From Microbacterium enclense (lineage in GTDB: Bacteria > Actinomycetota > Actinomycetes > Actinomycetales > Microbacteriaceae), in NCBI GenBank assembly GCA_038182865.1, contig CP116226.1, positions 1,798,001 through 1,862,000 on the forward strand: a DNA stretch of 64,000 nt, in the 5' to 3' direction. The notes beneath the pieces were generated by a model. The model did no database searches and was not told the origin of the DNA. It saw only the letters and a program-made list of their open reading frames with translations. This document shows, piece after piece, positions 25,059 to 35,360 of the stretch (positions are counted from its first letter, which is position 1; every line of letters begins with the position of its first letter). A program made the translations under genes and the position numbers.

Positions 25059-26012
25059 TCACGCGCGCGAGGTGTCCCACCAGCGCAACACGCGCAGCGC
25101 GAAGAAGGTCAGCCACCGCGACGGCTCGCCGGCGGGGACGTCGACGGCGAACCACTCCCGACCCCCGGGTGGGTGCGCCTGGTGCCAGGTGCCGTCGGCG
25201 TCGCGGGAGGCGCGTACGCGCTCGATCGCGTCGTCGAGGCGCGGGTCGGGGGCGGTCCCGTCGTGGTGCGAGGCGGCGCGGAAGTGGTCGAGGGCGCGCA
25301 GCGCGCTGTATCGGAAGCGGAAGGGATACCCCAGGTGATGCGCCCACACGTGCCGCTCCCCGGTCGACAGCCGGTACAGCAAGCGCCGCTGGAGCAGATA
25401 CTCCTCCGCCCCCTTCCGTGCCGCGTGCAGCTCGGGCGTACCGCCGGTACGCCACTCGTCGTCGAGGATCCCGATCACGGAGTTGATCGTCGAGTGGAAC
25501 GACGACGCCGTCGACCCCTCCACCCACTCGCAGTTCCAGCCGCCGTCGGGCAGGCGGTGCTCGACGAACCAGTCCCGGATGCCGCCGACGTCGGCGCCCA
25601 GCCACGCCCCGTTCGCGAGGGTGAAGGCGTTGATGCACGCGTCGACCTCCCCGTCCCAGAACGGCAGGTTCTCGTACTCCCAACGCGCGTTGCGCTCGAG
25701 AAGCCCGGCGGTGTCGGGGCGGAGGGCGTCGGCATCCACTCCCCATTCGCGCAGGCTCATGAGCGACCACGACGTCGCCGTCCAGGGTTGGGGTTCGTCG
25801 CCACGGAAGTCCGCAGGGAAATGCGCCCCGCCCGCCCACAGCCCGTCCTCCCCCTGCGCGGCGAGGAGCTGCGCCCCGAAGCCCTCGACGGGTACTCGCG
25901 CGCGCGTGGTGCGCCACTGGTCTTCGGGCGCGTCGAGCAGATCGCGCTCGACCTTCCACCGCAGGCTGGGATCGCTGTCGCGCAGCCATGCCAGGACGTC
26001 GTCGTCGGTCAT
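25059..26012 (-). CDS. Alpha/alpha-toroid protein (prenyltransferase/squalene-cyclase-like fold)
   Basis: The 317-residue protein has repeated helix-turn units with QW-like phrases: QGEDGLWAGG, LPDGGWNCEW, STINSVIGIL and SRDADGTWHQ. This suggests the toroid fold of terpene cyclases and prenyltransferase beta subunits. The DXDD motif of squalene cyclases is absent, and no terpenoid genes are near, so it is probably not a classic cyclase. It starts at ATG 26012 with TAACCT ending 6 bases upstream and no ribosome-binding site. It stands alone; the role is unknown. Confidence 0.6.
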   Translation of the reverse strand: MTDDDVLAWLRDSDPSLRWKVERDLLDAPEDQWRTTRARVPVEGFGAQLLAAQGEDGLWAGGAHFPADFRGDEPQPWTATSWSLMSLREWGVDADALRPDTAGLLERNARWEYENLPFWDGEVDACINAFTLANGAWLGADVGGIRDWFVEHRLPDGGWNCEWVEGSTASSFHSTINSVIGILDDEWRTGGTPELHAARKGAEEYLLQRRLLYRLSTGERHVWAHHLGYPFRFRYSALRALDHFRAASHHDGTAPDPRLDDAIERVRASRDADGTWHQAHPPGGREWFAVDVPAGEPSRWLTFFALRVLRWWDTSRA

Positions 26013-26102
26013 CCGGGCAGGTTACGCCCGCAGCGGGGGGTCCGCCAGGGTCGCGCCTCCGACCGGGCGCACCGGCGACGGCCCTGCGGGTCCCAGACCC
26101 CG

Positions 26103-26171
26103 CGCATAAACGCTATCCGCGCGCATGAACGCGAGCAGCACGTGTTTTTGCGCGCGAATCGCGTTTATGCG
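26103..26171. repeat. AT-rich spaced inverted repeat
   Basis: CGCATAAACGC (26103-26113) and GCGTTTATGCG (26161-26171) are perfect inverted 11-mers, 47 bases apart. A variant CGCATGAACGC lies between them (26123-26133). The patch is much more AT-rich than its surroundings and sits between the toroid gene promoter and the end of galK. It could be a regulator site pair or a large hairpin. Confidence 0.6.
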
Positions 26172-26241
26172 CCAGGGGAGGGTCGGGTCTCCCCTGGCGA
26201 GGCCCGGCCGGAGGGTCGCACGTCGCGAAACCCGAGCGCGG

Positions 26242-27401
<1,160 letters not shown>

Positions 27402-27405
<4 letters not shown>

Positions 27406-28577
27406 GCCGTCACCTCCGGAACGGTGTCGAGGGCGGCGCGCAGGAGCTCGGCCTGCGACTCGGGGGTCACGTCGCCGATCCAGGCGCCCATGGCGGCCTC
27501 GGATCCGGCGAGGAACTTCAGCTTGTCGACGGCGCGACGCGGCGACGTGATCTGCAGGTTCAGACGCACGGCGTCCCGTCCGCGGCCGACGGGCGCCTGG
27601 TGCCACGCGGCGATGTAGGGCGTGGGGGTGTCGTAGAGCGCGTCGATGCCGCGGAGCAGCCGCAGGTAGAAGGGGGCGAGCTCGTCGCGCTCGGCTGTGG
27701 TCGTCTCGGCGAGGTCGGCGATGTGGCGGTGCGGCAGCACGTGTACCTCGATCGGCCAGCGGGCCGCGAACGGAACGAACGCCGTCCAGTGCTCGCCGCG
27801 CAGCACGACGCGCTCGCCGGTCGACTCGAAGGCGAGGATCCGCGCGAACAGGTCGTCGGAGGTGCGCGCGATCGTGTCGAGCAGGCGGTGCGTGCGCGGG
27901 GTGACGTACGGGTAGGCGTAGATCTGCCCGTGCGGGTGGGGCAGGGTGACCCCGATCTGCTCGCCGCGGTTCTCGAACGGGAAGACCTGCCGGATGCCCG
28001 GCAATGCCGACAGCGCGGCCGTCCGGTCGGCCCACGCCTCGATGACGGTGCGGGCGCGGGTTCGCGACAGGGAGCCGAACGAGCCTTCGTGCTGGGGGCT
28101 GAAGCACACGACCTCGCAGCGGCCGACCGAGGTGCGCGTGCGGCCGAGGCCGAGGTGCTCGAGGTCGTCGTCGCCGCGCGGCGGGTCGACGGCGGCCGGG
28201 GCGTCGCCGACGGCGGCGTCGAGGGCGGGACCGAATGACGGCGACTTGTTCTCGAAGACCGCGACGTCGTACATCGAGGGGATCTCCGACGGATTGCTCG
28301 GCGTCTGCGGCGAGAGCGGATCGAGGTGAGCGGGGGGCAGGAACGCACGGTTCTGACGATTGGATGCCACGGTGATCCAGTCGCCGGTCAGCACGTCTTG
28401 GCGCATCGTCGCAGTCGTCGGGCGGGGATCGAGCGCGCGAGCGTCGACGGCGCGCTCCGCGCCGAGCGTGGTGTCGGGATCGTCGAAGTAGATGAGTTCG
28501 CGGCCGTCGGCCAGGCGGGTCGGCCGCTTGACGACGCCGGCGCTCAGGGGCTCTGCACTGAGGGTCTCCGTGTTCAC
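27402..28577 (-). CDS. galT: Galactose-1-phosphate uridylyltransferase
   Basis: The 391-residue protein has the GalT active-site sequence HPHGQIYAYPY, with the nucleophilic histidine of HPHGQ, and a C-terminal VHVLPHRHIADLAE histidine-triad half. It exchanges UMP between UDP-glucose and galactose-1-phosphate. The start is GTG 28577. The -10 box TAGCGT ends 6 bases upstream and there is no ribosome-binding site, so the mRNA should be leaderless. A divergent LacI regulator and two operator-like sites lie in the 47-base spacer. Confidence 0.95.
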
Positions 28578-28612
28578 GATAACACGCTACAAGGCGGGCG
28601 TGATATCGTCAA
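28574..28612 (-). promoter_or_regulatory. galT promoter with two operator-like sites
   Basis: On the minus strand, -35 TTGACG (28612-28607), a 17-base spacer and -10 TAGCGT (28589-28584) form a good promoter firing at the galT GTG. Related 13-mers CGTGTTATCGTGA (minus strand, 28586-28574) and CGTGATATCGTCA (plus strand, 28599-28611) face each other and cover the start and the -35. They are probable sites for the adjacent LacI protein. Confidence 0.75.
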
Positions 28613-28624
28613 CATGGAGGGGGC

Positions 28625-29593
28625 ATGATGCGCGTATCCATGGCCAACGTGGCCGAGAAGGCCGGTGTCTCGGCACAGACGGTGTCGCGCGTGGCCAACG
28701 GCAGTCCCCGCGTCGACCCCGCGACGCGCGCTCGCGTCGAGAGGGCCATGGCCGACCTCGGCTATCGCATGCACCGCGCCGCACGGGCATTGCGCACCGG
28801 CCAGACCTCCACGATCGGCCTCGTCGTGTCGACCCTCGCCTCCGTCGGCAACTCCCGCATGCTCCAGGCGATCTCCGAGGCCGCGGCCGCGCGCGACTAC
28901 GCCCTCGCCGTCGTGACGGTGGGGGAGCGTGGCATCCGCGAGGCCTTCGCCCGCTTGCGCTCGCAGGGCGTCGACGGGGCCGTCGTGTTGAACGAGGCGA
29001 CCGAGCTCGCGCGCGACGTCGACCCGCCCGCCGATCTTCACCTCGTCGTGGTCGACTCCCCGCCCGACCCGCGCTTCTCGATCGTGCAGACCGATCACGC
29101 CGGCGGAGCGCACGCCGCGACGACGCACCTCCTGACCGGGGGGCACGACACGGTCCATCACCTCGCCGGTCCCGCGGGCTCGTTCGCCGCGGCCGAGCGC
29201 GAGCGCGGTTGGCGCGAGGCGTTGGCCGACGCCGGGATCCCGGTGCCGGAACCCGTTCGCGGCGACTGGACCTCGGCATCCGGGTACCGCGCCGCTCGAG
29301 AGCTCGGAACCGCCACCGCCGTCTTCGTCGCGAACGATCAGATGGCGCTCGGCGCCCTTCGCGCCCTCGCCGACGCGGGTCGACGCATCCCCGGCGACGT
29401 CGCCGTGGTCGGTTTCGACGACATCGCGGATGCCGCCGAGTTCCGGCCCCCGCTGACCACGGTGCGGCAGGACTTCGATGCCCTCGGCGCCCGGGCCGTG
29501 CGCGCGCTGATCGCCGCGATCGAGGGCGGCCCCGCCGTCGCCGACACGGTGCCGACGTCGTTGGTGGTGCGCGAGAGCAGCGCAGCAGGCTGA
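28625..29593 (+). CDS. LacI-family regulator, probably of galT-galK
   Basis: The 322-residue protein has a complete LacI HTH at the start (SMANVAEKAGVSAQTVSRVAN), hinge helix AARALRTGQTSTIGLV, and a sugar-binding core with FVANDQMALGALRALAD and DVAVVGFDDIADAAEF. GGAGGGGG precedes the ATG at 28625; ATG 28628 is nearly equivalent. It is divergent from galT and likely represses it until galactose or a galactoside binds. It is a close relative of the LacI regulator at 38753. Confidence 0.92.
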   Translation: MMRVSMANVAEKAGVSAQTVSRVANGSPRVDPATRARVERAMADLGYRMHRAARALRTGQTSTIGLVVSTLASVGNSRMLQAISEAAAARDYALAVVTVGERGIREAFARLRSQGVDGAVVLNEATELARDVDPPADLHLVVVDSPPDPRFSIVQTDHAGGAHAATTHLLTGGHDTVHHLAGPAGSFAAAERERGWREALADAGIPVPEPVRGDWTSASGYRAARELGTATAVFVANDQMALGALRALADAGRRIPGDVAVVGFDDIADAAEFRPPLTTVRQDFDALGARAVRALIAAIEGGPAVADTVPTSLVVRESSAAG

Positions 29594-29630
29594 CGGACGG
29601 TCGGGGAAACGCCCGAACGTCGCGGCCCCG

Positions 29631-31274
29631 CTACTGTGCGGCCTCGCTGCCCGCCGGAAGGTCGAGCGTCACCGTCGTGCGCTCGCCGGGCGTGCTGTCG
29701 ATGCGCACGGTGCCGCCGTGGGCGACGGCGATGGTCCGGACGTTGGTGAGTCCGAGTCCGAACCCCTGGATCTCGCTCGAGCGCGCGAGCGGCCCCCGGT
29801 AGAACCGGTCGAAGGCGCGGCGCTGCTCCGCGCGCGCGATACCCGGCCCCACGTTCGTCACGGCGATCCGCGCGCGCCCGTCCCGGACGCCGTGCGACAC
29901 GGTGATGGGAGCGGATGGGAGGCCGAACTTCACGGCGTTCGTGAGAAGCTCGGCGATCGCGACCACCAGCTGTGCGCGGTCGAGGTGGGCAGGGGTGCCG
30001 ACGGCGCCCACCGCCTCGATGGTGTGGGCGCGGGCCTCGGCGAAGCTCTCCACGATCTGCACCGCCGCCGCGACCACGTCGCCGAGGTCGACGGTGTCGC
30101 GCCGGAGGTCTTTCTCGCTCTCCCCTGCGGCGAAGAGGTCGCTGACGCGCCGCGCCAGATCGTCCGCGCGGCGGGTGACCACGTCGACGTAGCGGCGCAG
30201 TCGCGCGTTCGCGGGGTCGACCTCGTCGTCGATGAGGTCGAGGAAGCCCGTGATGCTCGTCAGCGGGGTGCGCAGCTCGTGCGACACGGTCCGCAGGAAC
30301 TGTTCGCGCACCTCGATGGCCTCGGCGAGCTCGGTCACGTCGTAGACCACCACCACCGTTCCCAGCACATCGCCGTCGGGTCGACGTACCCGGCTCGACG
30401 ACGCCAGCACGGCGACCCGCGTGTCGTCCGGCCCCCACCACTCGAGCTGGTCGCTGACCGTCTCACCCGCGAGCGCGCGGGGGATGACCTGTACGTCAGC
30501 GGGGACGACGCTCGTCTGGTCGGCACCGAACACCTCTTTCCCGGCAAACGGCGGCACGTCGAGACGGAACCCGCCGAGCTCGGCGAAGCCATGCGCCCGG
30601 GCGTTGGCGACGTCGAGCCGTCCCTTCGCGTCGTAGAAGATGACGCCGGCGCTCACGGTGTCGACGATGCCGAGCGCGACCGCCTCGGTGTCCTGTGCCT
30701 TTCTCAGCGCCCGCTCCTGGGCGCGGGACGCCTCCCGCAGCCGCTGCGAACTGCGGCGAAGGTGCCGCGCGGCGACGAAGACGATGACCGCTACTCCCAC
30801 GATGAAGGTCGGGAGGATCACGACGTTCGCCCATTCGACCGGGCTTGCCGGCCACGCTCCGACGTAGGCGAAGCGGAACGAGGTGATGAAGCCCGCCCCG
30901 AACACCGCCGCGGCGATGCCGTACCAGGGGAACCCGTAGGCGAGCCACAGCACGGGGAAGACCGCGAGGATCGTGACGGAGGGGAACGAGGGCAGCATCT
31001 CGGCGCGTACCAGGGCCACGGCGAGCAGGTCGAGGCCGGCGACGATCATCATCAAGGCGAGGGGGAGGCGCTCCCACGGCACGACGAGAGCAAGGACGGT
31101 GGCGACGACGCCGACGGCGAGGCCGGCGATGACGACTCCGACGGTGAGCGTCGACGGCGCGGCCAGCCCGACGATGCCGACGAGGATGACCAAGCTGAGC
31201 GTGAACGGCAGCTGAGCCCGGACGAAGACGCGGACGCGGCCGCGCGAACTGGCCTCCATCTCGAACAACGGCAC
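29631..31274 (-). CDS. Orphan sensor histidine kinase with PAS domain
   Basis: The 547-residue membrane kinase has five or six N-terminal helices (residues about 22-170), a PAS-like domain at about 200-315 (GIVDTVSAGVIFYDAKGRLDVANARA), and a HisKA helix with phospho-acceptor His332 in SHELRTPL. The ATPase domain shows the N-box AELLTNAVKFG and the GFGLGL lid. It would sense an unknown signal in or near the membrane. No response regulator lies beside it. The start is GTG 31274. Confidence 0.88.
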   Translation of the reverse strand: MPLFEMEASSRGRVRVFVRAQLPFTLSLVILVGIVGLAAPSTLTVGVVIAGLAVGVVATVLALVVPWERLPLALMMIVAGLDLLAVALVRAEMLPSFPSVTILAVFPVLWLAYGFPWYGIAAAVFGAGFITSFRFAYVGAWPASPVEWANVVILPTFIVGVAVIVFVAARHLRRSSQRLREASRAQERALRKAQDTEAVALGIVDTVSAGVIFYDAKGRLDVANARAHGFAELGGFRLDVPPFAGKEVFGADQTSVVPADVQVIPRALAGETVSDQLEWWGPDDTRVAVLASSSRVRRPDGDVLGTVVVVYDVTELAEAIEVREQFLRTVSHELRTPLTSITGFLDLIDDEVDPANARLRRYVDVVTRRADDLARRVSDLFAAGESEKDLRRDTVDLGDVVAAAVQIVESFAEARAHTIEAVGAVGTPAHLDRAQLVVAIAELLTNAVKFGLPSAPITVSHGVRDGRARIAVTNVGPGIARAEQRRAFDRFYRGPLARSSEIQGFGLGLTNVRTIAVAHGGTVRIDSTPGERTTVTLDLPAGSEAAQ

Positions 31275-31414
31275 CGCTGCTCCCCTACTCCCCGCGCCTG
31301 CGCGCCCTCTGACCGTACTTCACGCTGCTCGTGCCGGGACCGCCGGACACGACTCTCACAGCGGGGACGTCCAGGTCATCGACCGATCGGGGTCGCGCGT
31401 GATCGCGTGGTCGA

Positions 31415-31987
31415 TCATTCGCCCGCCGTCTCGTCAGCGGTGGCGCCGATCCGCTCCCAGCTCTTGCCGGCACGGCGGTAGACCACGCGAACGTGCCGGC
31501 GGTCGCGGGCACCCTGCCAGAACTCCACGCGGTCGGCCACCAGACGCCAGAGCACCCACTGCCCGGGCTCGATGCCATCGCGCGCCGCGGGCGAGCGTGC
31601 CGCCAGATCGGCCGCGCTCTCTTCGGCGGAGGCTTCGACCACGCGCCCGCGCACCCGGACGGCGCGCATGATCGGAGGCCACCAGAAGTTCAGGGCGGCG
31701 GCCGGATGGGCCCCGAGCTGTGCCGCCTTGGCGGAGGTGCGCGGGCCGGCGAAGGACCATCCGTCGGGTCCGAGGTCTTTGAGGATGAGCGTGCGGGCAT
31801 CCGGGATGCCGTCGCCGTCGACCGTCGCGAGGGTGGCGGCGTGAGCTTCCGCGACGCCCGCGTCGACGGCTCCGCGGATCCATCTCTCGAACAGCGCCTC
31901 CGGCTCGGCGGGGAGCGGCTCGGGGTCTCGTGCCGGTGCGGTGCCGGTGAGGGAGGGGATCGAGCGGAGCCACGCGGCGATCGTCAT
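31415..31987 (-). CDS. Pyridoxamine 5'-phosphate oxidase-family protein
   Basis: The 190-residue split-barrel flavoprotein shows the PNPOx-type FMN-binding run PDARTLILKDLGPDGWSFAG, TSAKAAQL and NFWWPPIMRAVRVRG, and the C-terminal half VEFWQGARDRRH. True PdxH enzymes usually have an RLHDR-type segment after the EFWQG motif; here it reads DRRHVR, so PLP synthesis is possible but not certain. The 17 bases ending in its ATG are identical to those of the carboxylesterase gene at 24977. Confidence 0.75.
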   Translation of the reverse strand: MTIAAWLRSIPSLTGTAPARDPEPLPAEPEALFERWIRGAVDAGVAEAHAATLATVDGDGIPDARTLILKDLGPDGWSFAGPRTSAKAAQLGAHPAAALNFWWPPIMRAVRVRGRVVEASAEESAADLAARSPAARDGIEPGQWVLWRLVADRVEFWQGARDRRHVRVVYRRAGKSWERIGATADETAGE

Positions 31988-32029
31988 CCCCTCATCCTGC
32001 CGTCCGGTGAGCGTGAGCGAGACGACGGC

Positions 32030-33751
32030 TCACTCCTCGATCTGTCCCAGGGAGGGCGCGGAGACGAAGCGCGCGATCGTGTCGATCGCATGCTCCAGCT
32101 CGAGTACGACCAGCTCGTTGACCCCGGCGCGCGTGGCGGGCCCGGGAACGTACAGCGTGCGCTGGGGCACTGTGCTCCAGTACCGACCGAGGAAGAAGCC
32201 GTTCACGAACGCGTAGCCCTTGCCCCACGCCGAGGTGTCGAGGAACAGATCGCTGGGCGTCTCGAGCGGGAACGATCCCCGCAGGAGCGCCCGCCCGACC
32301 GCACCCGCACCGGTGCCCGAGGCCGCGTCGAGCGCGACGGGCGTGGCGCTCCAACCGGTCAGCGGAGCGCCGTCGAGGGTGACCGGACCGATCAGGCCCT
32401 TGGCCTCGCCCAGGCGATCGGCGTAGTTCACGCGGCCCTGGTCTTCGACCAGCACGGTGAGTCGGGCGCCCGGCGGGACGATGAGGGCACGCTCGTTCGA
32501 CGAGCGCGACAGGCGGCCGATCCGGACGCCGTCGACGTGCACCCAGGCCAGGTCGCGTACCTCCGCGAAGACGAGGGCGGCCGGTCGCTCGGTCGCGGGG
32601 AGATCGACGTCGTAGCGCACGAGCGGCCCGAGGTGGCGGAGATGCTCGAACGTCGCCGGGACGTCGGTCTGCACGCGGGGTCCGGGAGCCGGCATCCATT
32701 CGCCCTCTCCCGAGAGGGGCACGTCGAACTCCGGTGCGGGCGGACGCGCGTCCGGCACGTCGTCGGGAACCGGCGCGTACTTGGCGATGACCTCGCGGAA
32801 GGCGTGGAACTTCGCCGTCGGGTGGCCCGACTCGTCGATGGGGGCGTCGTAGTCGTAGGAGGTCACGATCGGGTCGTACCGGCCCTTGTCGTTCGCGCCG
32901 TTGGTGGTGCCGAAGTTCGTGCCGCCGTGCGCCATGTAGATGTTGACCGAGGCGCCCGCGGCGAGCAGCACGTCGAGATCGTGGGCGGATGCCGCCGGGT
33001 CGGTCGTGTGGTGGATGCTGCCCCACCAGTCGAACCACCCGTCCCAGAACTCGCTGCACATGAGGGGGCCGGTGCTCTGGTGCGCGCGCAGCGTCGCGAG
33101 GCGCTCCTCCGATCGCGAGCCGAACGACCCCGTCAGGTGCAGCTCGGGAAGGCTCCCCGCCTCGAGCATCCCCGGGAGGGGCTGGTCGACCGTGGTCAGC
33201 GGCACGGTGATGCCCGCATCCTTCGTCACGCGGACGAGCTCTCGCAGGTACTCCTTGTCGGAGCCGTAGGCGCCGTATTCGTTCTCGATCTGCACGAGCA
33301 CGACGTTGCCGCCCCGGTCGATCTGACGCGGCGCGACGATCTCGTAGACACGACGCAGGTACTCCGACACCGCCTCGACGAACTGCGGCTCGGAACGACG
33401 GATGCCGATCCCCGGCGTCGAGGTGAGCCACACCGGCAGGCCGCCGTTGTGCCACTCGGCGCAGATGTACGGGCCGGGGCGGACGATCGCGTGCAGGCCC
33501 TCCGCGGCGATGAGGTCGAGGAAGCGTCCGAGGTCGTTCCACCCCGTGGCATCCCACTCGCCCTTGACGGGCTCGTGCGCGTTCCACGCGACGTAGGTCT
33601 CGATGGTGTTGAGGCCCATCGCCTTCGCGGTGCGGATGCGGTCGGCCCAGTGCTCGGGGTGGATGCGGAAGTAGTGCAGCGTGCCGGAGATGACCTGGTG
33701 CGGTCGCCCGTCGAGGAGGAAGTCGGTTTCGCCGATGGTGAAGGTCGTCAC
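32030..33751 (-). CDS. GH35 beta-galactosidase
   Basis: The 573-residue enzyme is a GH35 TIM barrel with acid/base Glu158 in QIENEYG and nucleophile Glu234 in MCSEFWDGW, plus the family phrases SGTLHYFRIHPEHW and RPGPYICAEWHNGGLP. C-terminal beta domains follow, with the FVNGFFLGRYW pattern. No signal peptide is present, so it releases galactose from oligosaccharides in the cytoplasm. It is the last gene of the galactan/arabinan operon, 15 bases after the GH51 gene. Confidence 0.94.
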   Translation of the reverse strand: MTTFTIGETDFLLDGRPHQVISGTLHYFRIHPEHWADRIRTAKAMGLNTIETYVAWNAHEPVKGEWDATGWNDLGRFLDLIAAEGLHAIVRPGPYICAEWHNGGLPVWLTSTPGIGIRRSEPQFVEAVSEYLRRVYEIVAPRQIDRGGNVVLVQIENEYGAYGSDKEYLRELVRVTKDAGITVPLTTVDQPLPGMLEAGSLPELHLTGSFGSRSEERLATLRAHQSTGPLMCSEFWDGWFDWWGSIHHTTDPAASAHDLDVLLAAGASVNIYMAHGGTNFGTTNGANDKGRYDPIVTSYDYDAPIDESGHPTAKFHAFREVIAKYAPVPDDVPDARPPAPEFDVPLSGEGEWMPAPGPRVQTDVPATFEHLRHLGPLVRYDVDLPATERPAALVFAEVRDLAWVHVDGVRIGRLSRSSNERALIVPPGARLTVLVEDQGRVNYADRLGEAKGLIGPVTLDGAPLTGWSATPVALDAASGTGAGAVGRALLRGSFPLETPSDLFLDTSAWGKGYAFVNGFFLGRYWSTVPQRTLYVPGPATRAGVNELVVLELEHAIDTIARFVSAPSLGQIEE

Positions 33752-33766
33752 GGTGTCTTTCGGGGG

Positions 33767-35287
33767 TCAGGCGAGCCGCCGCGCGCGGATGCGCGCCCAG
33801 GCGAGTGCGGGCAGGGTGAAGCGCAGGATGCCGTCGTCGCCCACCCGCACGTCGAGCCCGCGGGGGGCGACGGGCTCGGCGTCGGCGGAGTTGGTGCTGT
33901 GGCGGTCGCCGCCCTCCGGGACGGTCACGACGACGGCCTCGACCTCGTGGACGGCACCGAGGTCGAGCTCGACCTCGGTGGGGGCGTCCAGCTCGCGGTG
34001 GGCGAGGAACACCGACACGGCATCGCCGTCGAGGGTGGCGACGGTGTCGATCGCGTCGACCGGGCCGTGTCGAGGGGTGTCGATGGTGGTGCCGTCGATG
34101 CGGGGGAGGACGATGCGACCGGATGCCGCCTCCGCGGTGAGCGCGAAGGGGTGGAACGTGCTCTGTCTCCAGGCCGCGCCGCCGTCGGGCTCGGTGCGGA
34201 TGGGGGCGATGACGTTCACGAGCTGCGCGAGGTTCGCCATCGACACGCGGTCGGAACGGCGAAGGAGGGTGATCAGGAGCGAGCCGACGACCACGGCATC
34301 CGTGACCGTGTAGTCGTCCTCGATGAGGCGCGGGGCGATCGGCCAGTCGCCCGTGAAGACGCGGGGCTTGTCGACCTCGTTCCAGCGCGTCTGGTTCCAC
34401 ACGTTCCACTCGTCGACGCTGATGCCGACCGGGCGGCCGTCGGGGCTCGTGGCCCCGACCTCATCGATGATGTCGGCGACCTCGCCGATGTAGCGGTCGA
34501 GGGCGACGCCACTGGCGAGGAAGCTCGCGGGGTCATCGGGGTCTTCCTCGTAGTAGGCGTGGACCGAGATGTGATCGATCAGGCCGGCGGTGTGGGAGAG
34601 CACCGTGCGCTCCCAGGCGCCGAAGGTGGGCATCTCATGGTTGGAGCTGCCGGCGGCCACGAGCTCGATCGTCGGATCGATGAACCGCATCATGCGGGCG
34701 GTCTCGGCGGCGAGACGCCCGTACTCGTCGGCGGTCTTGTGCCCGATCTGCCAGGGACCGTCCATCTCGTTGCCGAGGCACCAGAGGCGGATGTCGAACG
34801 GCTCGTCGCGGCCGTTGTCGCGACGGCGGTCGCTGAGCGCGGTCCCCGAGGGGTGGTTGGCGTACTCGAGCAGGTCGGCGGCCTCGGCGACGCCCCGGGT
34901 TCCGAGGTTCACCGCTTCCATGACCTCCAGGCCCGCGGCATCCGCCCACTGCGCGAACTCGTGCAGACCGACCTGGTTCGTCTCGGTGCTGTGCCACGCG
35001 GCATCCAGGCGCACCGGCCGCTCGCCCCGCGGGCCCACCCCGTCTTCCCAGCGGTAGCCGGAGACGAAGTTCCCGCCGGGGTAGCGCACGACGGTGGCGC
35101 CCAGCTCGCGGACGAGGTCGAGGACATCGGAGCGGAACCCCGCGGCATCCGCCGTCGGGTGCGTCGGCGCGTGGATGCCGTCGTACACGCAGCGGCCCAT
35201 GTGCTCGACGAACGTGCCGAAGAGGCGGCGGGGGACGGGGGCGCCGAGGGCTTCACCCTCGACGACGATCCGGGTGGGGGAGGTCAT
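33767..35287 (-). CDS. GH51 alpha-L-arabinofuranosidase
   Basis: The 506-residue enzyme matches GH51: FGTFVEHMGRCVYDGI near the start, RYPGGNFVSGYRWEDGVGP, acid/base Glu174 in CLGNEMDGPWQ and nucleophile Glu293 in VDEWNVWN. It removes arabinofuranosyl side chains from arabinogalactan or arabinoxylan fragments in the cytoplasm. It lies between the ABC binding-protein gene and GH35 in the same operon. Product arabinose catabolism genes are not in the window. Confidence 0.94.
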   Translation of the reverse strand: MTSPTRIVVEGEALGAPVPRRLFGTFVEHMGRCVYDGIHAPTHPTADAAGFRSDVLDLVRELGATVVRYPGGNFVSGYRWEDGVGPRGERPVRLDAAWHSTETNQVGLHEFAQWADAAGLEVMEAVNLGTRGVAEAADLLEYANHPSGTALSDRRRDNGRDEPFDIRLWCLGNEMDGPWQIGHKTADEYGRLAAETARMMRFIDPTIELVAAGSSNHEMPTFGAWERTVLSHTAGLIDHISVHAYYEEDPDDPASFLASGVALDRYIGEVADIIDEVGATSPDGRPVGISVDEWNVWNQTRWNEVDKPRVFTGDWPIAPRLIEDDYTVTDAVVVGSLLITLLRRSDRVSMANLAQLVNVIAPIRTEPDGGAAWRQSTFHPFALTAEAASGRIVLPRIDGTTIDTPRHGPVDAIDTVATLDGDAVSVFLAHRELDAPTEVELDLGAVHEVEAVVVTVPEGGDRHSTNSADAEPVAPRGLDVRVGDDGILRFTLPALAWARIRARRLA

Positions 35288-35311
35288 GCATCTCTCCTGC
35301 GGGGAAGGGAA

Positions 35312-35348
35312 GGGGGCGGACCGCTCGCGAACGATGCGACCCGCCCCC
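35312..35348 (-). terminator. Hairpin between binding-protein gene and GH51
   Basis: GGGGGCGG (35312-35319) and CCGCCCCC (35341-35348) pair after the binding-protein stop. Such intercistronic hairpins often leave the binding-protein message more abundant than the genes that follow. Confidence 0.5.
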
Positions 35349-35360
35349 CGGTGGTCGTGC

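Noticed and set aside
25059..26012. Squalene-hopene or terpene cyclase
   Set aside because: QW-like repeats are present, but the DXDD catalytic motif and terpenoid neighbours are missing and the protein is about half the usual length.
31415..31987. Confident PdxH assignment
   Set aside because: The C-terminal substrate-binding segment differs from the usual RLHDR wording, so only the family name was kept.
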